A DNA stretch of 64,000 bases from Rallus limicola (lineage: Eukaryota; Chordata; Aves; Gruiformes; Rallidae). This document shows positions 1-13,344 of the stretch, piece by piece. Position 1 is the stretch's first letter; every line of letters begins with the position of its first letter. The notes below the pieces were generated by a model, which saw nothing but the letters and a program-made list of their open reading frames with translations, did no database searches and had not been told where the DNA came from. The position numbers were made by a program, and so were the translations under genes. Location: NCBI GenBank assembly GCA_022605955.1, contig JAKCOZ010000007.1, forward strand, positions 37,922,991 through 37,986,990, in the 5' to 3' direction.

Positions 1-1199
1 TTTTAAATTATATTTTTGAAAATGTTTAATGTACAGGGGAAAAAATGTCCCTCTAGATTAATACGTTCTTAACAGTGGGATTCCTTCTATGTCCCTAAGG
101 GTGCTGTTCTGTGAACTGGTAAATCTTGTTAATTTCTCATGATGTTCTGCCAAATCTTGCTTTTATCTAATTCCCTCTTAATTTCTCTCAAAAGTTTGGT
201 ATCACATGAAAACCTTAGAACCTAAGATGTTTGTAATTGTAATAATTGCTTCTATTCTCCCCACTCAGCCAGACTACCATTCTCCCTGTGCACTAATGGC
301 TTTTTAACAGGCAAATGGGGACTTGGGAAGGGAATTTGAGGTATGTGCACTTGACAGAGTGGGTGGATTTTAAGTGAGACTGCTGACCCTTTTCATTAAT
401 AAGACAACACTATACATTAAGTAACCACAGGCTACTAAAGCAGAAAATAATTGCTCATAAATAGTAAAATTCAGCTTGGAAAAAGGAATCTGTTATTTTA
501 AAATCTCAGGTTTTCAATTCATTTCTTTTCCACCTTCATTGTTTTGATTTAATTATGTTTCTGTTAGTCAAGCAACATAGTAGCTGTGAAGCAAAAATAA
601 TGTTCAACGATACAAAAGGTACAAGCAATCTTTCAAACACAATTCAAGCTCCCTGTCAGGTCTTTGAGTGGTTTTGTCCTGTGCTGCTAATTCTAGTGTT
701 CCAAATCCCTCCCACTTCTTGCTACTTACTGCTCTCTTTAGACTTTTCAACTTCCTCTTTATTTTCCTTACATATTTCATGAAGCCCTTTCTGCTTAAAA
801 TCCTGTTTTTGCTTAAGGGGTAGGTGATCTCTTCTGACCAGAATAATCCAGTCTTCCACTTTGTCTCTTCTATCCTCTATGAAACATGGACAAGAATGTT
901 CCTCTGGCACTTAGGCCACCTTGAATAGAACAGTCTGAGTCTATAATACTAAATTTTAATAGTATATAATATTGAAGTCAGCTTCACAGTAGGTCCACAG
1001 ACAAAGTAAATGACTATCTGAAAAGATTCCTCATTTGTGCTAAGTCACTAAGCATATTTTGAAAAAAGATTTATGAGACTTAATTGGCAAGGGCCAAAAC
1101 CATGACAAGAACATTCAAGCTTTTTAACTATATAGGAGATCAATATTCAGTGCTTAGCTGAATTTCTTTAAGGAAAGGAATTGAGAAAAAGACACTGAA
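1..1199. other. Unique AT-rich DNA, no gene seen
   Basis: I see no repeat family, no coding-like frame above chance length and no RNA gene in this stretch. Open frames here are short and show no protein family features. Confidence 0.6.
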
Positions 1200-1417
1200 G
1201 GGAGCCCTCATTGCAGTCTATGGCTTCCTTATGAGGGGGAGTGAAGGGCAGGCTCTGATCTCCTCCCTTAGGTGACCAGTCATAGAACCCATGGGAACGA
1301 TATGAAACTTTTATGGTGGCATGATGTCACAGGATGTGGAAAACAGCTCTGTCCAGCTCCACTCACTTGTGCTGGCTGCTTGGGGAAGTTAACTCTGTCC
1401 TGAATGGAACCAGGACA
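1200..1417 (-). mobile_element. LTR-like fragment, possible second LTR of family B
   Basis: Read on the minus strand, the piece begins at 1417 with TGTCCTGGTTCC and soon has GGACAGAGTTAACTT. This resembles the start of the intact 3' LTR at 51448 (TGTCCTGGTTTC, then GAGTTAACTTTTCC). A CATCATG block followed by CCATAAAAG may be the promoter core. The far end is not defined and the rest is too diverged to place, so 1200 is only a working limit. It lies directly downstream, on the same strand, of another family B fragment. Confidence 0.45.
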
Positions 1418-1723
1418 ACCTGAAGCCAGTACTAACCTAGTCCCTGATCTGCCCTGCTTCCTGACAAACCCCCAGTTGTATATAGAGCATGATGTGATAT
1501 GGTATGGAATATCCCTTTGGTCAGTTGTGGACAGCTGTCCTGGCTGTGTCTCATCCCAACTTCTTGTGCTACTTGCTAGTGGGTCCTTGAGTATGTGTAA
1601 GCACTGCTCAGCATTAATGAAAATATCCTTGCAGTATCAACACTGTTTCAGCACAAATCCAAAACATAGCTATTTTACTAGCTGCTATGAAGAAAATTAA
1701 CTCTATCCTAGACAAAACCATCA
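1418..1723 (-). mobile_element. ERVL-like LTR fragment, family B (U3 half)
   Basis: On the minus strand this starts near 1723 with TG, then GATAGAGTTAATTTTCTTC, and includes a block on lack of which the other copies also agree: GATATTCCATACCATAT followed by CATCATGCTCTATATAC. The same order (GGACACAGCCAGGACAG, then TTCCAT, then CATCATGCTCAGTATA) is seen in the LTR at 51448-51870. The TATATAC near 1480 (plus coordinates) would be the promoter TATA box. The R and U5 parts are replaced by the next LTR-like piece, so this copy is broken. It has no neighbouring internal retroviral sequence. Confidence 0.7.
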
Positions 1724-4595
1724 TAATGTTTGAGGGTATTTGTCCTAAGGAGTTTTACTATATGGGGTTTTTCTACCTACCTCCCTTTAGCACTTACCAG
1801 GATGGGAGACCAACTGATCTCTGTGCCAAGATATTTTCTATGTTGAGAGAGTAAATAGTGAAAAGTTAACTTTTTTTTTTTTTTTTTAAACCTAATTTTA
1901 TTTCTTCAAGCAACAAAACATACTTTTAAAAATACAGTAGTATTACATCTTCTGTTAATTTTTATTTTTCCCCACTTAACACAAACTTTACCCTTCCTAA
2001 CTCTTAAAATATTTAGTAACCTTAAAGTATCATGGACATTATAAAAGTATTTAGATACTGAATATAGGTTTCTCCTTCTTTGTCATCCTCCAAACTCCTA
2101 TGCTAGAATTGAAAGTAAATGGAGATACATATATTTCTTTGTAATTATTGCTGGTTATCACAATGCCCTATTAGATGCTGAAATACATCATCAGAAAAGT
2201 AATGATTCACATCAGATATGATAATAGCAGAAAAGAAGCTGAACAGTACAGACCTGTGCCGGACTGAACTTGCCCCTTTCATATCATAAAAGCTCTGCCA
2301 CTGACTTCAAATTTCCAGCTGTCTTGTGAACTGCTGTTCATTTTCGGCAATATGTCATCATTAACAATATGTCTGCTTTCTTTTTTAAGCAATATACCAT
2401 CATTAATTCTGAGCTGCTGTATTCCTCAAGACACTCAGCTCAAATCCAAGCTTAATGAGGTTGGGACACATAAAGTTAGATAATTGTCTATGAGGAAAAT
2501 GAAAATGGAGAAAGGAAAAATAAAAGAAAACAAGGGGTGGAACAGCAAAGTTTTGTTAATTTGTTTAAAAATAAATTGAGGCTAAAAAAATTACAGCCCA
2601 TCTCTATTTGCCTTTACTATTAATGCACCCAAGTCTGAACTTGAACATTTTCCCCTTATTTTTATGGGTTCTTTTTTTACGAAGCAGCTGATGAAATATT
2701 CCATCACCCAATGGAATCTGATGATACTCCCCAGAACAAAAGATTTGTTGATGACATGTTGACCTGGTAGGTTAAATGGTTAACATGAGCCTTCCACAAA
2801 TGCCAGAAAAAGGAAGCCAGTGGTATTTAAAACTGTTTTAAACTTTCTGTATTACTGGCAGTGGGAAATCCTGATTGAGACTGAGGCATCTGCTGGGTTC
2901 CTAAATACACAAATAATTCTTTAAGCTTTCTTAAGCAGGATTACTCATGTACATTTTTATATTATCTCATGTGCTTTGAACATTAATGGTTAACTAATAG
3001 CAATAAAAGAAAATTTTAAAAAGAAAGAAAAGATAAAATAAAATTGGGGAAAAAATCATACCAGTAAAATGAACTGAAATAGTCAAATCAGTACAACAGC
3101 CTTCTCTGATCTCATTCTATTTGGCTCATTGTTTTTAGTCCTTCAGCACTGTCTGAGTTAAAATAATCTTCAACTTGCTCTTCTTTGCTTTAGGCTAATT
3201 GGTGAGGATAGGAAATATCCCTCTATCATCTTTAAAGTAAGGGTGGCAAGCATCCCTCACGATGTTGCTATGTCATACTAAACAATATTTAGTGGTGATG
3301 CACCAGAACTCACCCTGTTCTTCCACTTCTTGTTAAGCTGAGGCAAAGGGAAGTAGTAGTTTGGCAGGGGTGGTTTCCTTAACCATTTTTCCTAAATTCA
3401 ATATATTTATTTATTGCAAGACAATAAAGTTTGGTAACAACAGGGCAGGACACAATAATGCAAAATTATTGACTATTAAAATTAACATGATTCTTAACGG
3501 TTTCCTTGCTCTATGTACAGTAACTTATTTTTTCCTTAATTTGAGGTGTCAAAATGAGGTGCCTTAATAAGAACCCTATTCATTCTTGCAAGATTATACT
3601 GCTGATAGGGACAGTATTTTACTCACCTTTCAACAGGTAGCTCTTATGAGTGTTTTACTGATCGTATTAATACTTTCATTTATCATTTTATTTTTCCACT
3701 GGGTCTCCCATCTTTAGGCTTTGGGAAGAACAGAAGACATTGGATGGAAGATTGTTTAATGACAGAACAAGAATAAAAGTTAAGTTAGTTCAAAAAAATT
3801 TTGAGTGACAATTTGGCTTCATTTCAGAGTTGTTTTCTACTAATTTGAAGCTAAATCTCCACTTGAACCATTAGTGTCTGCCCATCTTTAATGAATTGCA
3901 ATACAGTCCAGACTGTAGAATAAGCCCATAATTAAATATAATTTTTAAAAGCTAGCTATACTTGCAGCATTTAGATGAAGTTTTGGGTTGCCTAAGTTGC
4001 AAAAGCTTTCCATTATATATCTGGTAAAAGAACTTAATGATACTTGCCTCTGAAGTTGAAAATTTGACTTTCAAAAAGGATGCATGGGGATGCAAAAAAG
4101 GCATACAAAGCAGATGCCAAGATTTTCTTACATGTCACCTACAACACATGCAGAAAGTGACCTTACATAGTTTAGATTTTGCCTATATAAAAATGTAAAT
4201 CAGACTCAGCAGAAATTATACAAGAACTAAAGAGCAAAGATTATCCAGCACAAAGGAAGGGAAGCTCAGTAAGTCTTCATTATAAATTAAATTGTCTATA
4301 AAAAAAAAGAAAGAGAATATTTCATACTCTGTTTCTGAGTCCAAAGATAAGTCATTGTTCCTCCAAAGGGTGATACCCTATGGAAATATACAAATTTATT
4401 TATTTTTTCCTATTATGATTTTCAATTTCTCACTTATCTTAATGATAATGTATGTCATTCATTGATATAACAACAATTGTCTATCCCATTCTATCCCTAT
4501 TAATGTGAATGGTGAAAAATTAGTCATGATACAGTAAATATTTTTACTTGGTAGTGGAAGGGAAAATGGGAAATAGACTAAGCATTTCTTATTGC
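1724..4595. other. Unique AT-rich DNA, no gene seen
   Basis: Apart from a run of 17 T at 1871-1887 and A-rich stretches around 3000-3050, I recognise nothing. No frame looks coding and no interspersed repeat family is evident. Confidence 0.55.
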
Positions 4596-5069
4596 TGTTA
4601 ACCTAGCTGCTAGAATCTTCCCCCAGGTCTGACAAGGCCAATGCCAGTTGGCTCCAAGACAGACCCACCACTGACGAACACTGAGCCAATCAGCAATGAT
4701 GGAAGCACCCCTGTGTGTCATACAGGATGAATTGACCACAATCCCCATTCCCCACCCTGCTGTGCCACTGCGGGGAGGAGGTAGAATTTGGAATAAAGTT
4801 GAGCCTGGGAAGAAGGGATGGATGGGAGGAGATGCTTGATTTTATTTCTTATCATCCTATTCTGCTTTTATTGGGTAATAAATAGGGTGCATTTTATTCT
4901 GCACTGAGTTTGTTTTGCCTGTGATGTTAACTGCTGAAGGATCTCTCCATGTTCTTATCTCAACATACAAGCCTTTCATGATATATTTTCTCCCATGTGT
5001 AGGTGAGGAGGGGAGTGATGGAGAGGCTTTGGTAGGAATCTGGCCTCCAGCCAGGGTCAACCCACCACA
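4596..5069 (+). mobile_element. Solo LTR, family A (internally shortened U3)
   Basis: It starts TGTTAACC and ends CAACCCACCACA at 5069. The 3' third matches the LTR at 30900-32064 and, in reverse, the LTR at 56104-56750: a block reading TTTGTTTTGCCTGTGATG, then ATCTCTCCATGTTCTTATCT, then GGAGTGATGGAGAGGCTTTGG. An AATAAA polyadenylation signal lies at 4877-4882, just before the presumed R/U5 boundary. Most of the repeated U3 body present in the 30.9-kb copy is missing. I could not find a convincing target duplication (left flank ATTGC, right flank CCATA), and no internal retroviral genes adjoin it. Confidence 0.8.
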
Positions 5070-5669
5070 CCATATTCTGAGGTAGTGAGATTATGGGCTA
5101 CAGAACCAGAGATGAAGATGTATTTCATCAGATATATGAAATATGTCTAAACTTACGTGATAATTAGGTAAAAAAATCTTTATCTCATCATGAAATATAG
5201 GAAACTTTTATTTTTCTGTATCAGAGGTATACAATTTTAAGTTCTGCAAGTATTTTTTAAGTCATTAAGTATTTCATTCCTCACTGGAATTTTTTAGAGC
5301 TCTGTAATAAATGAAATCACTTTGTAAATTGTATGATTCATCAGCTGCCACTTAGGATCCTCTGGAGCAGGAATAGGTAGCCTTTGCTGTGGACAATACT
5401 TGAGCAAAACCAACATTTTTACCCAGGAGAAAGAATATTTTTCATTCAAAATTGTTGTATATTCATAAGATCAGACCTGGATTTCTGCATGTTGAAATGG
5501 AGAGCTGTGTCATGGTCCACTCCTCAACCCACTATATCCATCAGGGGTGTAATAAATATAATTTATCTACAAGTTATCTACTATATAGATGTCTACATCT
5601 GAACAGGAAGATTAGCTCCCTTACAGATGACTCAGCACTTACAGAAACCCATCTCTCACATTGAGAAAC
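5070..5669. other. Unique DNA between LTR and CR1
   Basis: No family recognised. Open frames around 5384-5664 are short and without features. The interval ends where CR1 endonuclease-linker similarity begins. Confidence 0.5.
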
Positions 5670-6600
5670 CTGAATTCCTCTTTGTTGGGATACATCATTC
5701 CTGAGTTTGGAGGAGGTGATTCTTGAATACTAGCCAGAAGACTTGGTCCCCACTTCCTTCCAGGCTCTGTCACATGGTACTCATGTACCTAATCAGGTTC
5801 CTAAAGAGACCAAAGTCTGCTCTCCTGAAGTCCAGGATAGTGAGCTTGCTATGCACCTTCCTCGCTGCCCTAAGGATCTTGAATTCCATCATTTCATGGT
5901 CACTGCAGCCAGGCTACCCTTAAGCTTCACATTCCCCACCAACCCTTGCTTGTTGGTAAGAACAAGGTTCACCATGACATCCCAGGAACCTCCTGGATTA
6001 ATTATGCCCTGCTGTGTTGTCCATCCAACAGATATTGGGGTGGTTGAAGTCCCTCATGTGGACCAGGGCTTGTGAACGTGAGGCTGCTCCTATCTGTCTA
6101 TAGAGGTCCTCTTCTGCTCAGTCTCCCTGGTCAGGTGGTTGTAGCAAAACCCTACTATAATATTTCCCGTCCCTGTGTTCCCTTGGCCAATAAGCTCTCA
6201 GTCGGCTTCTCATCCATCCCCAGATGGAGGTCCCTGCACTCCAGCTGGTCATTGACATAGGGTGTGACACTCCCTCCTCATCTGCCCTGACCATCCTTCC
6301 TTAAGAGCCTATATCCTTCAATTTCAACTCTCAAGTCATAGGAGCCATCACACCACATCTCCAGGAAGACAAAAAGTTCATATTCCTGCAAACTCTCTTA
6401 CACATCTTCAACTCCATTTTCTTCTTTCTCCCATGGTATGTGCAATGGCATAGAGGCATTTGAATTTGGCCCCTGATGAGCCTGACTTACTAGATAGAGT
6501 TGCTGGAATTCCTTTGTGCTTCACTTCAGGTGTTCTCCTGCTGACCTGTGAAATACCAGCAACAGTTAATAGTCAGTGGGCTGTACAAGGCTCGGTAGTC
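5670..6600 (-). mobile_element. CR1 LINE fragment: ORF1/ORF2 junction to endonuclease-RT linker
   Basis: This is the minus-strand middle of a CR1 element, with many stops and shifts. Reading down from about 6600, a piece like the ORF1 esterase region (DYRALYSPLT) is followed at once by the proline and serine-rich stretch before ORF2 (VSRRTPEVK), then the ORF2 start (KFKCLYAIAHTMG, near 6450). The endonuclease region follows, then the linker LVLTNKQGLVGNVKLKGSL near 5950. The same linker is present in the CR1 at 28990-30170. There is no 3' end, which is unusual because most CR1 copies are 5'-truncated. The direct join of ORF1-like and pre-ORF2 sequence suggests a deletion inside the source copy. 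Confidence 0.85.
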
Positions 6601-9600
6601 ACTCAGTTAATTTAAAGAAATGTGGGAACCTTGGCCTTTATATTGAATATGTAAATAGTCAACAAAAGCCTTATATAGAAAAATTATTCTAACGGGTTTG
6701 GTACTTTTGGCATCCAAAATACCTGAAAAGATGGGCCATACATCATGATGGAGATCAATATTAGTCTGAAAGGATTAAATAATTGGTTTTTTTTTCACCA
6801 GCTTGTAAAATGATGTAGAAAAGTTATTAACTAAGCAAGAAAAAAAGAAAAAAATATTCTAAAATTACTATACACATTACTTTTTATTATTTGCAACATA
6901 TATAACTGTTGTTAATTTTTTAGCGCTCTTCATTTCAAGATGAGGTCCTAAGCAGCATGTTGAGAATTTTTTTTTCTCTAATCTAAAAGGCTGTAATAAA
7001 AAAGATGAAGGCATTTAATCCCACTTTATCTATGTTTAAAATAAGTATATTTTAAACCATTATCACCCTGCTTACTTCTTTTCCTTTTGTCATTCCCCTT
7101 TTAGTTACTAGCTATTGTGACATTACACACTGCATTTTCACACTCAGTAAATCTCAAAGGATAATATTTGTCTGTAGCTGAGAATTTCTGGGAGTAATTA
7201 TGTGGAAGAACACTTTGGAAGAAATCCCAATAAATTCTTGTATTTTTCTGTTGTCTGAAAATTTTACATCTATCATAGTGATGGCTCCTTTCAAGATGTT
7301 AAATTCTGAAGAATGACACTTTTTTTTCATCTGCCACTTTTTCCAGGATTTTTCTTCCCTTTTCTACTAATCCATCTGTTTACTCCAAGTATTTGCTGAC
7401 ATTTTTAGCTTTATTTCCCTAGTTTCTCAATTCTGTCCTTATTTTTTTTTTAAGCTCAGTAATAATGATATTTAAAGATTAATGCAATTTTATGCTAGAT
7501 AAATATTAATCTTGCTTTTTCCCTTTCCCACCCACCATGACAATATCTTTCAGGGTTTTGACTATGCTTGATTTTACAGCATGACTATTTAGAGTGAGGG
7601 ATGTCTGTGTTGTCACTTTTAAGAGTTCTTTTCAATATCTGTGAGCAGGCCTGCCTAAGAGATTTATCATTAGTGTCCAGAAGAGCTGCCTTCTAGTGCC
7701 ACCCACTAATAGATCATTTCTATTTGCTCTCCTTTCCCCTCAGCAGTGTTCCCAAACAGCATAAACAGTGGAAATCATGCAAAAATAGCCACTCTTCTTC
7801 TTTCCATTTCCTTAGCAAGGCTGCAGAAACAAGAAAAAAAGAAAAAGTACTTTGTTTAGAGTCCCCCCTGTGAAGCAGGACATTAAAGTGAGGACAGTGA
7901 AAGAAATTTGGTTTAATTGCTAGTTTTCTTTAATTCAAGTAAAAACTTTTTAAAAAGCACTTTTTTCAATAAGAGAACAAACTTTGGCATTTCTTTGTCA
8001 CTTTTGGACCTCAGTAGCTGTATTTCTGAAATGACAATATCCCTTTGTCACTTATTTCTGCAATTCTCTGTGTGTGACAAATTTGTCAATCCAGAAGTCT
8101 TTCAGAACTCAGTCAAATTGTTTATAGTAACAAGATCACACAGAGATCTTACATGTTCTCTTCTAACAAGTCACTTTCTGGTCCAGTGTGGCCTTCTGTA
8201 ACCTCTCTTCTCCCTGAGATTCCTCAACTCCACATTCTAATCTTCCCTAGCTTTTCTCATAGCTGGCTTATGCTCATTCAGTTTGATACCAAGACATGCG
8301 AATAACAGTCTTTATCAGAGCTAGGTCTCAGTTTCCATGACGATCAGTGGAATTCAGTCAGTAAATAACATAAAATATAGGCAATATGGACTCAGTTTGT
8401 TTACCTATTTTTATAAAACTTCACAAAACCATGTGCAAATTAACTGACTAAATTCTAGTAGTATTTGAGATGTTATCATGGACTGGTATAGACATTAAGG
8501 CTTGTAATAAATCTGCTTGACACTCTTATATAGATAAGTGGAATTTAGAAAAAGGCAGAAAGTGCATGAGATAGGTTATATAAGTTCACATCCCTTCAGA
8601 TTTTGAGAACTTTTCATATTATCAGCACCAGCTGGACTTCTCTGTCAGGTTATATAGCATACTGTGTTAAGGTTCAACATGGGCTGGCATATCTGCTTAC
8701 TTGTATGGGAGTTTTGCTGTGATCATGATCATAAACCATATCTTGCCTCACTGATGGAAGGCAGGTAGACAGCCTTTAGTGTACCAAGGCAGTGAGGAAG
8801 TTGGCAAGGGAGTTAGTTCCATATAGAGTCACCAGTGTCAACATACCTTCATTACATGTTAGCCAAGATTCAAATATACGTAGTAGTGCTATGAGGTTAT
8901 AAAGTGACCACTTACATACACACAGCTATGGGCAATGTTCAGCTTCTGCTTGAAATCACTAGCTCTTCATAAGACTTCATAAGGGACTGCTAGGGATTGC
9001 TTGTTATATGAAGGTACACCAATTTTCTAGCAGTTTTAGAAAGGTGAAGATCACACCAGAAAAAAGATAGATTAATTTTACAGTCCTATACTCCCCACTT
9101 CTGTATTAATTAGTCCTGTTCTCTTCACTGCCCAGGGTTCTGCTTGATATACAATTTCTTCAGAGTATCTTCCTCTCTTTGAATACGCAGATTTGCCTCC
9201 TGTAATTTTGGTTGTTATGTATTTGAATCTATAACATGAGTACATTGTCTTTTACATGGCCATAAATAATCCAATTATGGATTCAATTGCAGCTGTCTGT
9301 GGTGCAGGTGCTGGGTGCAAGTTCCTGCTAGAGCATCAGAGGATTGAAGAGAATGGAAATGAGAGAATGATGAAATCTAAAATGCATCACAAAACTAAAG
9401 GATTTTAGCATTTCTTGATAGAACACATCCAGCATTCCCTCTAATTGCAGGGGGGGAGGAAGAGTTCTCTTACAGTCATGCTGTGTGTTATCCTCCTGGA
9501 CATCTCTAAAGTAAGGGGTCAGAAAATAAACCTGTGAAAAAGTTGGGAATTTTGATCTCACCTATCTGTGGAGATTGAGCTAAAAAAAAAAAAAAAAAAT

Positions 9601-10676
9601 CACAAGTGTAAACTTAACCTGAAGAAGTTTGCATCTGGGATACATGGTCCTTTAATTCTTTGCATTTTGAAGCCAAAGTATCTATCAGTGAAGCAACTGT
9701 CAGGACATTTTTTTTTGCTTGATCTACAGTTTTTAGATATGCTCGTGTCTCTTGTGTTTATCCTCGAGATTCATGCCTTAAAACATTTTATTATTTCCAT
9801 GGCAACTTTTCAGAGTCCCATTAAAGAGAATGGCTTTTCCTCAAAGCAAATTACAAAGAGCTGAGAATAAAAATACAGAAATGAAAGTAAAGGCATTGAG
9901 ATAAAAAATACAAGGTTTATCTATCATGCAAGGGGAAAATCCAGCTTTTGTTATGAGACCTTTTTTTATTACATGGTTACATAGTAGCAATATCAGTGTC
10001 AAAAAGAATGACCAGTAATATGAATTTTCTTTTCTCCCCACAGAAACCTAGTTACAGTATTTTTCTTTATTCTCTTAGGTTGTTCAAATTAGGGTAAGTA
10101 CTCCATAAAGTCTCACATATAATTCATGCAAAGATTTAGTACACTGTGTATTTGCCCTGCTTCAGTAAAATCACATTATTATAATTTGACTTTTTATATA
10201 GCATGCTTATTTATTTAAAATTTTAATTAGAGTCATAATTATGTCTATTATTCACAATAGTCAATATCAATAGTAAAGCCAGACAAAAACAATTAGATCA
10301 GGATGTCTTTATAGATAATATTTTTTCTTGTCCTTCATGCCTTAAATTAAAGTGAGAGAGCATATGAAGAAAAAGCACATATATCCAGTTTAAAATATAT
10401 AACAAAATAAGATTGAATTAAAGTGAAAGGAAGAGTTGCCAGATATTAATGGGAATTTCTGGAAATACAGTGTATTTTTATGATCTCACTTGTATTCTAG
10501 GTAAATAGATAAATAATAGCTCTACTGAAAAAATTGCAATTATACTGCTATGAATGCAGTGAAAGTCTGAGATAAAATAGATTCACTGAATCTGGGAGAG
10601 CTACAGGGAAGGATCTTCAGTACTGGACAGAAAGCAGAAACAGTAAGATTTTTATTTACTTCTGATATTAATTACC
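6601..10676. other. Unique AT-rich DNA, no gene seen
   Basis: Nothing recognisable over about 4 kb beyond homopolymers such as A18 at 9582-9599. Short open frames at 7917-8201 and 9568-9864 have low-complexity or featureless translations and I do not call them. Confidence 0.55.
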
Positions 10677-11640
10677 ATAGGATCATAGAATCATAGAATC
10701 ATGTAATGCTTTCAGTTGGAAAGGACCTCAAAGATCATCTAGTTCCAACCCCCCTGCCATGGGCAGGGACACCCTCACTACACCAAGTTAGCAGAAGCCC
10801 TATCTAACCTGGACTTAAATGCCTCCAGGATTGGGGCTTCCGCAGTCTCTCTCTCTGGGACAACCTATGCCAGTGCCCACCACCCTCATAGTAAAGAACT
10901 TCTTCCTAACATCTAATCTAAAACCAACTTCTTTCAGAATGAAGCCATTACCCCTTGTCTTATCACTATACTCCCTGGTGAACAATCCCCCTCCCACTTT
11001 TCTGCAGGAACCCTTTAAGTATTGATATGCCACAATTAACTCTCCCCAGAGCCTTCTCTTCTCCAGGCTCAACAAGGCCAGCTCTCACAGCCTGTCGTCA
11101 CAGGAAAGGTGCTTCAGCCCCTTGATCATCTTCATGGTCCTCCTCTGGACTTACTCCAACAGCTCTGTCTTTACTTGGGACCCCAGAGCTGAATGCAATA
11201 GTGCAGGTGGGGATCTCATGAGAGCAGAGGGACAAAATCAACACCCTCAACCTGCTGGCCATGCAACTCTTGATACAGCCCAGGACACAGTTGACCTTCT
11301 GAGCTGCTAGAGAACACCAATGGCTCATGTTGAGCTTGTCATTGATCAGAACCCCCATGTCCTTCTTCTCAGGGCTGCCCTCAATCCATTTTTGCCCAGC
11401 TTGTAGTCATGCTTGGGATTGCACCAACCCACAATACAGGACTTTGCTCTTGGCCTTGTTGAATTTCATGCAGTTCACATGGGCCCAACTCTTCAGCCTG
11501 TCAAGGTCCCTCTGGATGGCACCTTTTCCCTCCAGCATCCTGACCTCACTACACAGCTAGGTAGTATTGGAAAACTTGCTGAGGGTGCACTTGACCCCAC
11601 TGTCCATATCACTGACAAAGATGCTGAACTAGATTGTATC
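10677..11640 (-). mobile_element. CR1 LINE, 3' end and ORF2 C-terminal part
   Basis: The 3' end lies at the low-coordinate side: three GATCATAGAA/ATCATAGAATC-type octamers at 10680-10702, then the complement of the standard CR1 terminal hairpin region (TTGGAAAGGACCTCAAAGAT). Upstream on the minus strand are the ORF2 C-terminal blocks, for example LEKRRLWGELIVAYQYLKG near 11060-11010 and GVLINDKLNMS near 11350. RT-proximal sequence (TLSKFSN-like) ends near 11600. This is a 5'-truncated copy with stops and frameshifts, hence non-functional. It is the best preserved CR1 3' end of the first 40 kb. Confidence 0.95.
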
Positions 11641-12434
11641 ATTACTGAAGTTGAGATCTATAATTATCTCTCCCATAACAATAGCAGAATAACATAACAG
11701 GAATTAATTATCTGATTTTCTTCTTATGCAGAAGGTGATGTTCAGGCTAATCAAATACAGGACAGGAAGTTTCTAGTTTTTGTCATCCAAGTATCAAAAT
11801 AGAAATCATTCTCTTATCAGGTTTCAGTGTCCAGAACAGCTCTCTGATAGCATTCTTTTACTTTTGAGAGTATTCAAATCAAACCTTTCACAAAGAGTAT
11901 CTTAATCAACACATTCAAGGCTATCCTAAGGGATTTTTCTATCCTGCATTCAAATTAATGCTTGCTTACTTAAGATTAATCAGCTGTTGACTAAATTATA
12001 TTAGCAATGCTTGAAAATAGACCCAGCAAGCTCCAAGTGATCAGCAGCTTGACCACTGGGCTATTAACATGTCTGTGGAAAAGACTTTGCTCTGAGTACA
12101 GGAGGTATGGAAGAATGCCAGATGAAGTATAGCAACTTTTAGGAAAAAGAGACTCTTCCTCAACATAATACATTATAGCTTGCTGGTGATGTCTTATGCA
12201 GATGACAGCTTCAGAACTGAGTTTTCTGTACCATCTGGAGAGTCAATGAGAGGCAGATTTCCTATGCCCAACACAACTAGTTTCTAAAATGCAGCCACTG
12301 AATCAGAGGGAACATTGTTCCTTTCTGCCAGCATCCAAGAAGCAGGCAATGCTCAGAGACAAAATCCATAGGTTTTCCCTATACATTTTGATTTTATCAA
12401 ACACCTTAAATTAAATAAGCATTGTCAATGACTG
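11641..12434. other. Unique DNA between two CR1 copies
   Basis: No CR1 similarity could be seen here, so the flanking minus and plus CR1 copies look like separate insertions. No gene or RNA recognised. Confidence 0.5.
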
Positions 12435-13344
12435 ATCCGTACTGGGACTGGTGCTTCTTTATTAATGTTGTTAACGGTGAGATTGAGTGCACCCTCAGCA
12501 AGTCTGCTGATGACACCAAGCTGGGTGGTGAGGTTACTGAGCCAGAGGGACAAGATGCCATCCAGAAGGACCAGGACGGGCTGGAGAAGAGAGCCCAGGT
12601 GAACCTCATGAAGTTCAACAAAGCCAAATGCAGGGTCCTGCACCTGGATCAGGACAATCCCCATTATCCATACAGGTTAGGAGATGGTGTGTTTGAAAGC
12701 AGTCCTGAGGAATGGGACTTGGGAGTACTTGTGGATGAGAAGCTGGACATGAGCTACTAATGTACATCTGCAGCCCAGAAGGCCAGACACATCCTGGGCT
12801 GCATCAAGTGTGGCCAGCAGATCAAGAGAGGTGATTCTGTCCCTCTACTCTGCTCTGGTGAGACCTCACCTGGAATACTGTGTCCAGCTTTGGAGCCCTC
12901 AACACAAGCAGGACATGGACCTGCTGAAGCATGTCCAAAGGAGAGCCACAAAAATAATGAAAGGGCTGGAGCACCTCTCCTATGAAGACAGGCTGAGAGA
13001 GTTGGGCTTGTTCATCCTGGAGAAGAGGAGGCTCCAGGATGCCAATACCTAAAGGTGCCTATAAGAAATCTGGGGATGAACTGTTTACAAGGGCATGTAG
13101 CAATAGGATGAGGGGTAATGGTTTTAAACATGAAAAAGGTAGATTTAGGTTGGATATTCGGAAAAAGTTCTTCAATATCAGGGTGGTAGATCATTGAAAC
13201 AGGATGCCGAGAGAGGTATTGGAGGTGCCATCCCTGGACATATTCAAGGTTAGGCTTGATGAGGCTCTGAGCAACCTGATCTAGTGAAGATGTCTAGATG
13301 ACCTTTAAAAGTCCCTTCCAACCAAACATGTTCTATGATTCAAT
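12435..13344 (+). mobile_element. CR1 LINE, ORF2 RT end to 3' end
   Basis: A plus-strand, 5'-truncated CR1. It begins within the RT palm: [15 protein letters not shown], where the catalytic (F/Y)ADD box reads SADD at 12503-12514. It continues through [27 protein letters not shown], the block [19 protein letters not shown] (12843-12899) and [14 protein letters not shown], and ends in the CR1 3' UTR with CCTTCCAACC and TTCTATGATTCAATG near 13344. Stops at 12758 and after, and several frameshifts, disable it. It faces the opposite way to the CR1 at 10677-11640. Confidence 0.95.
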
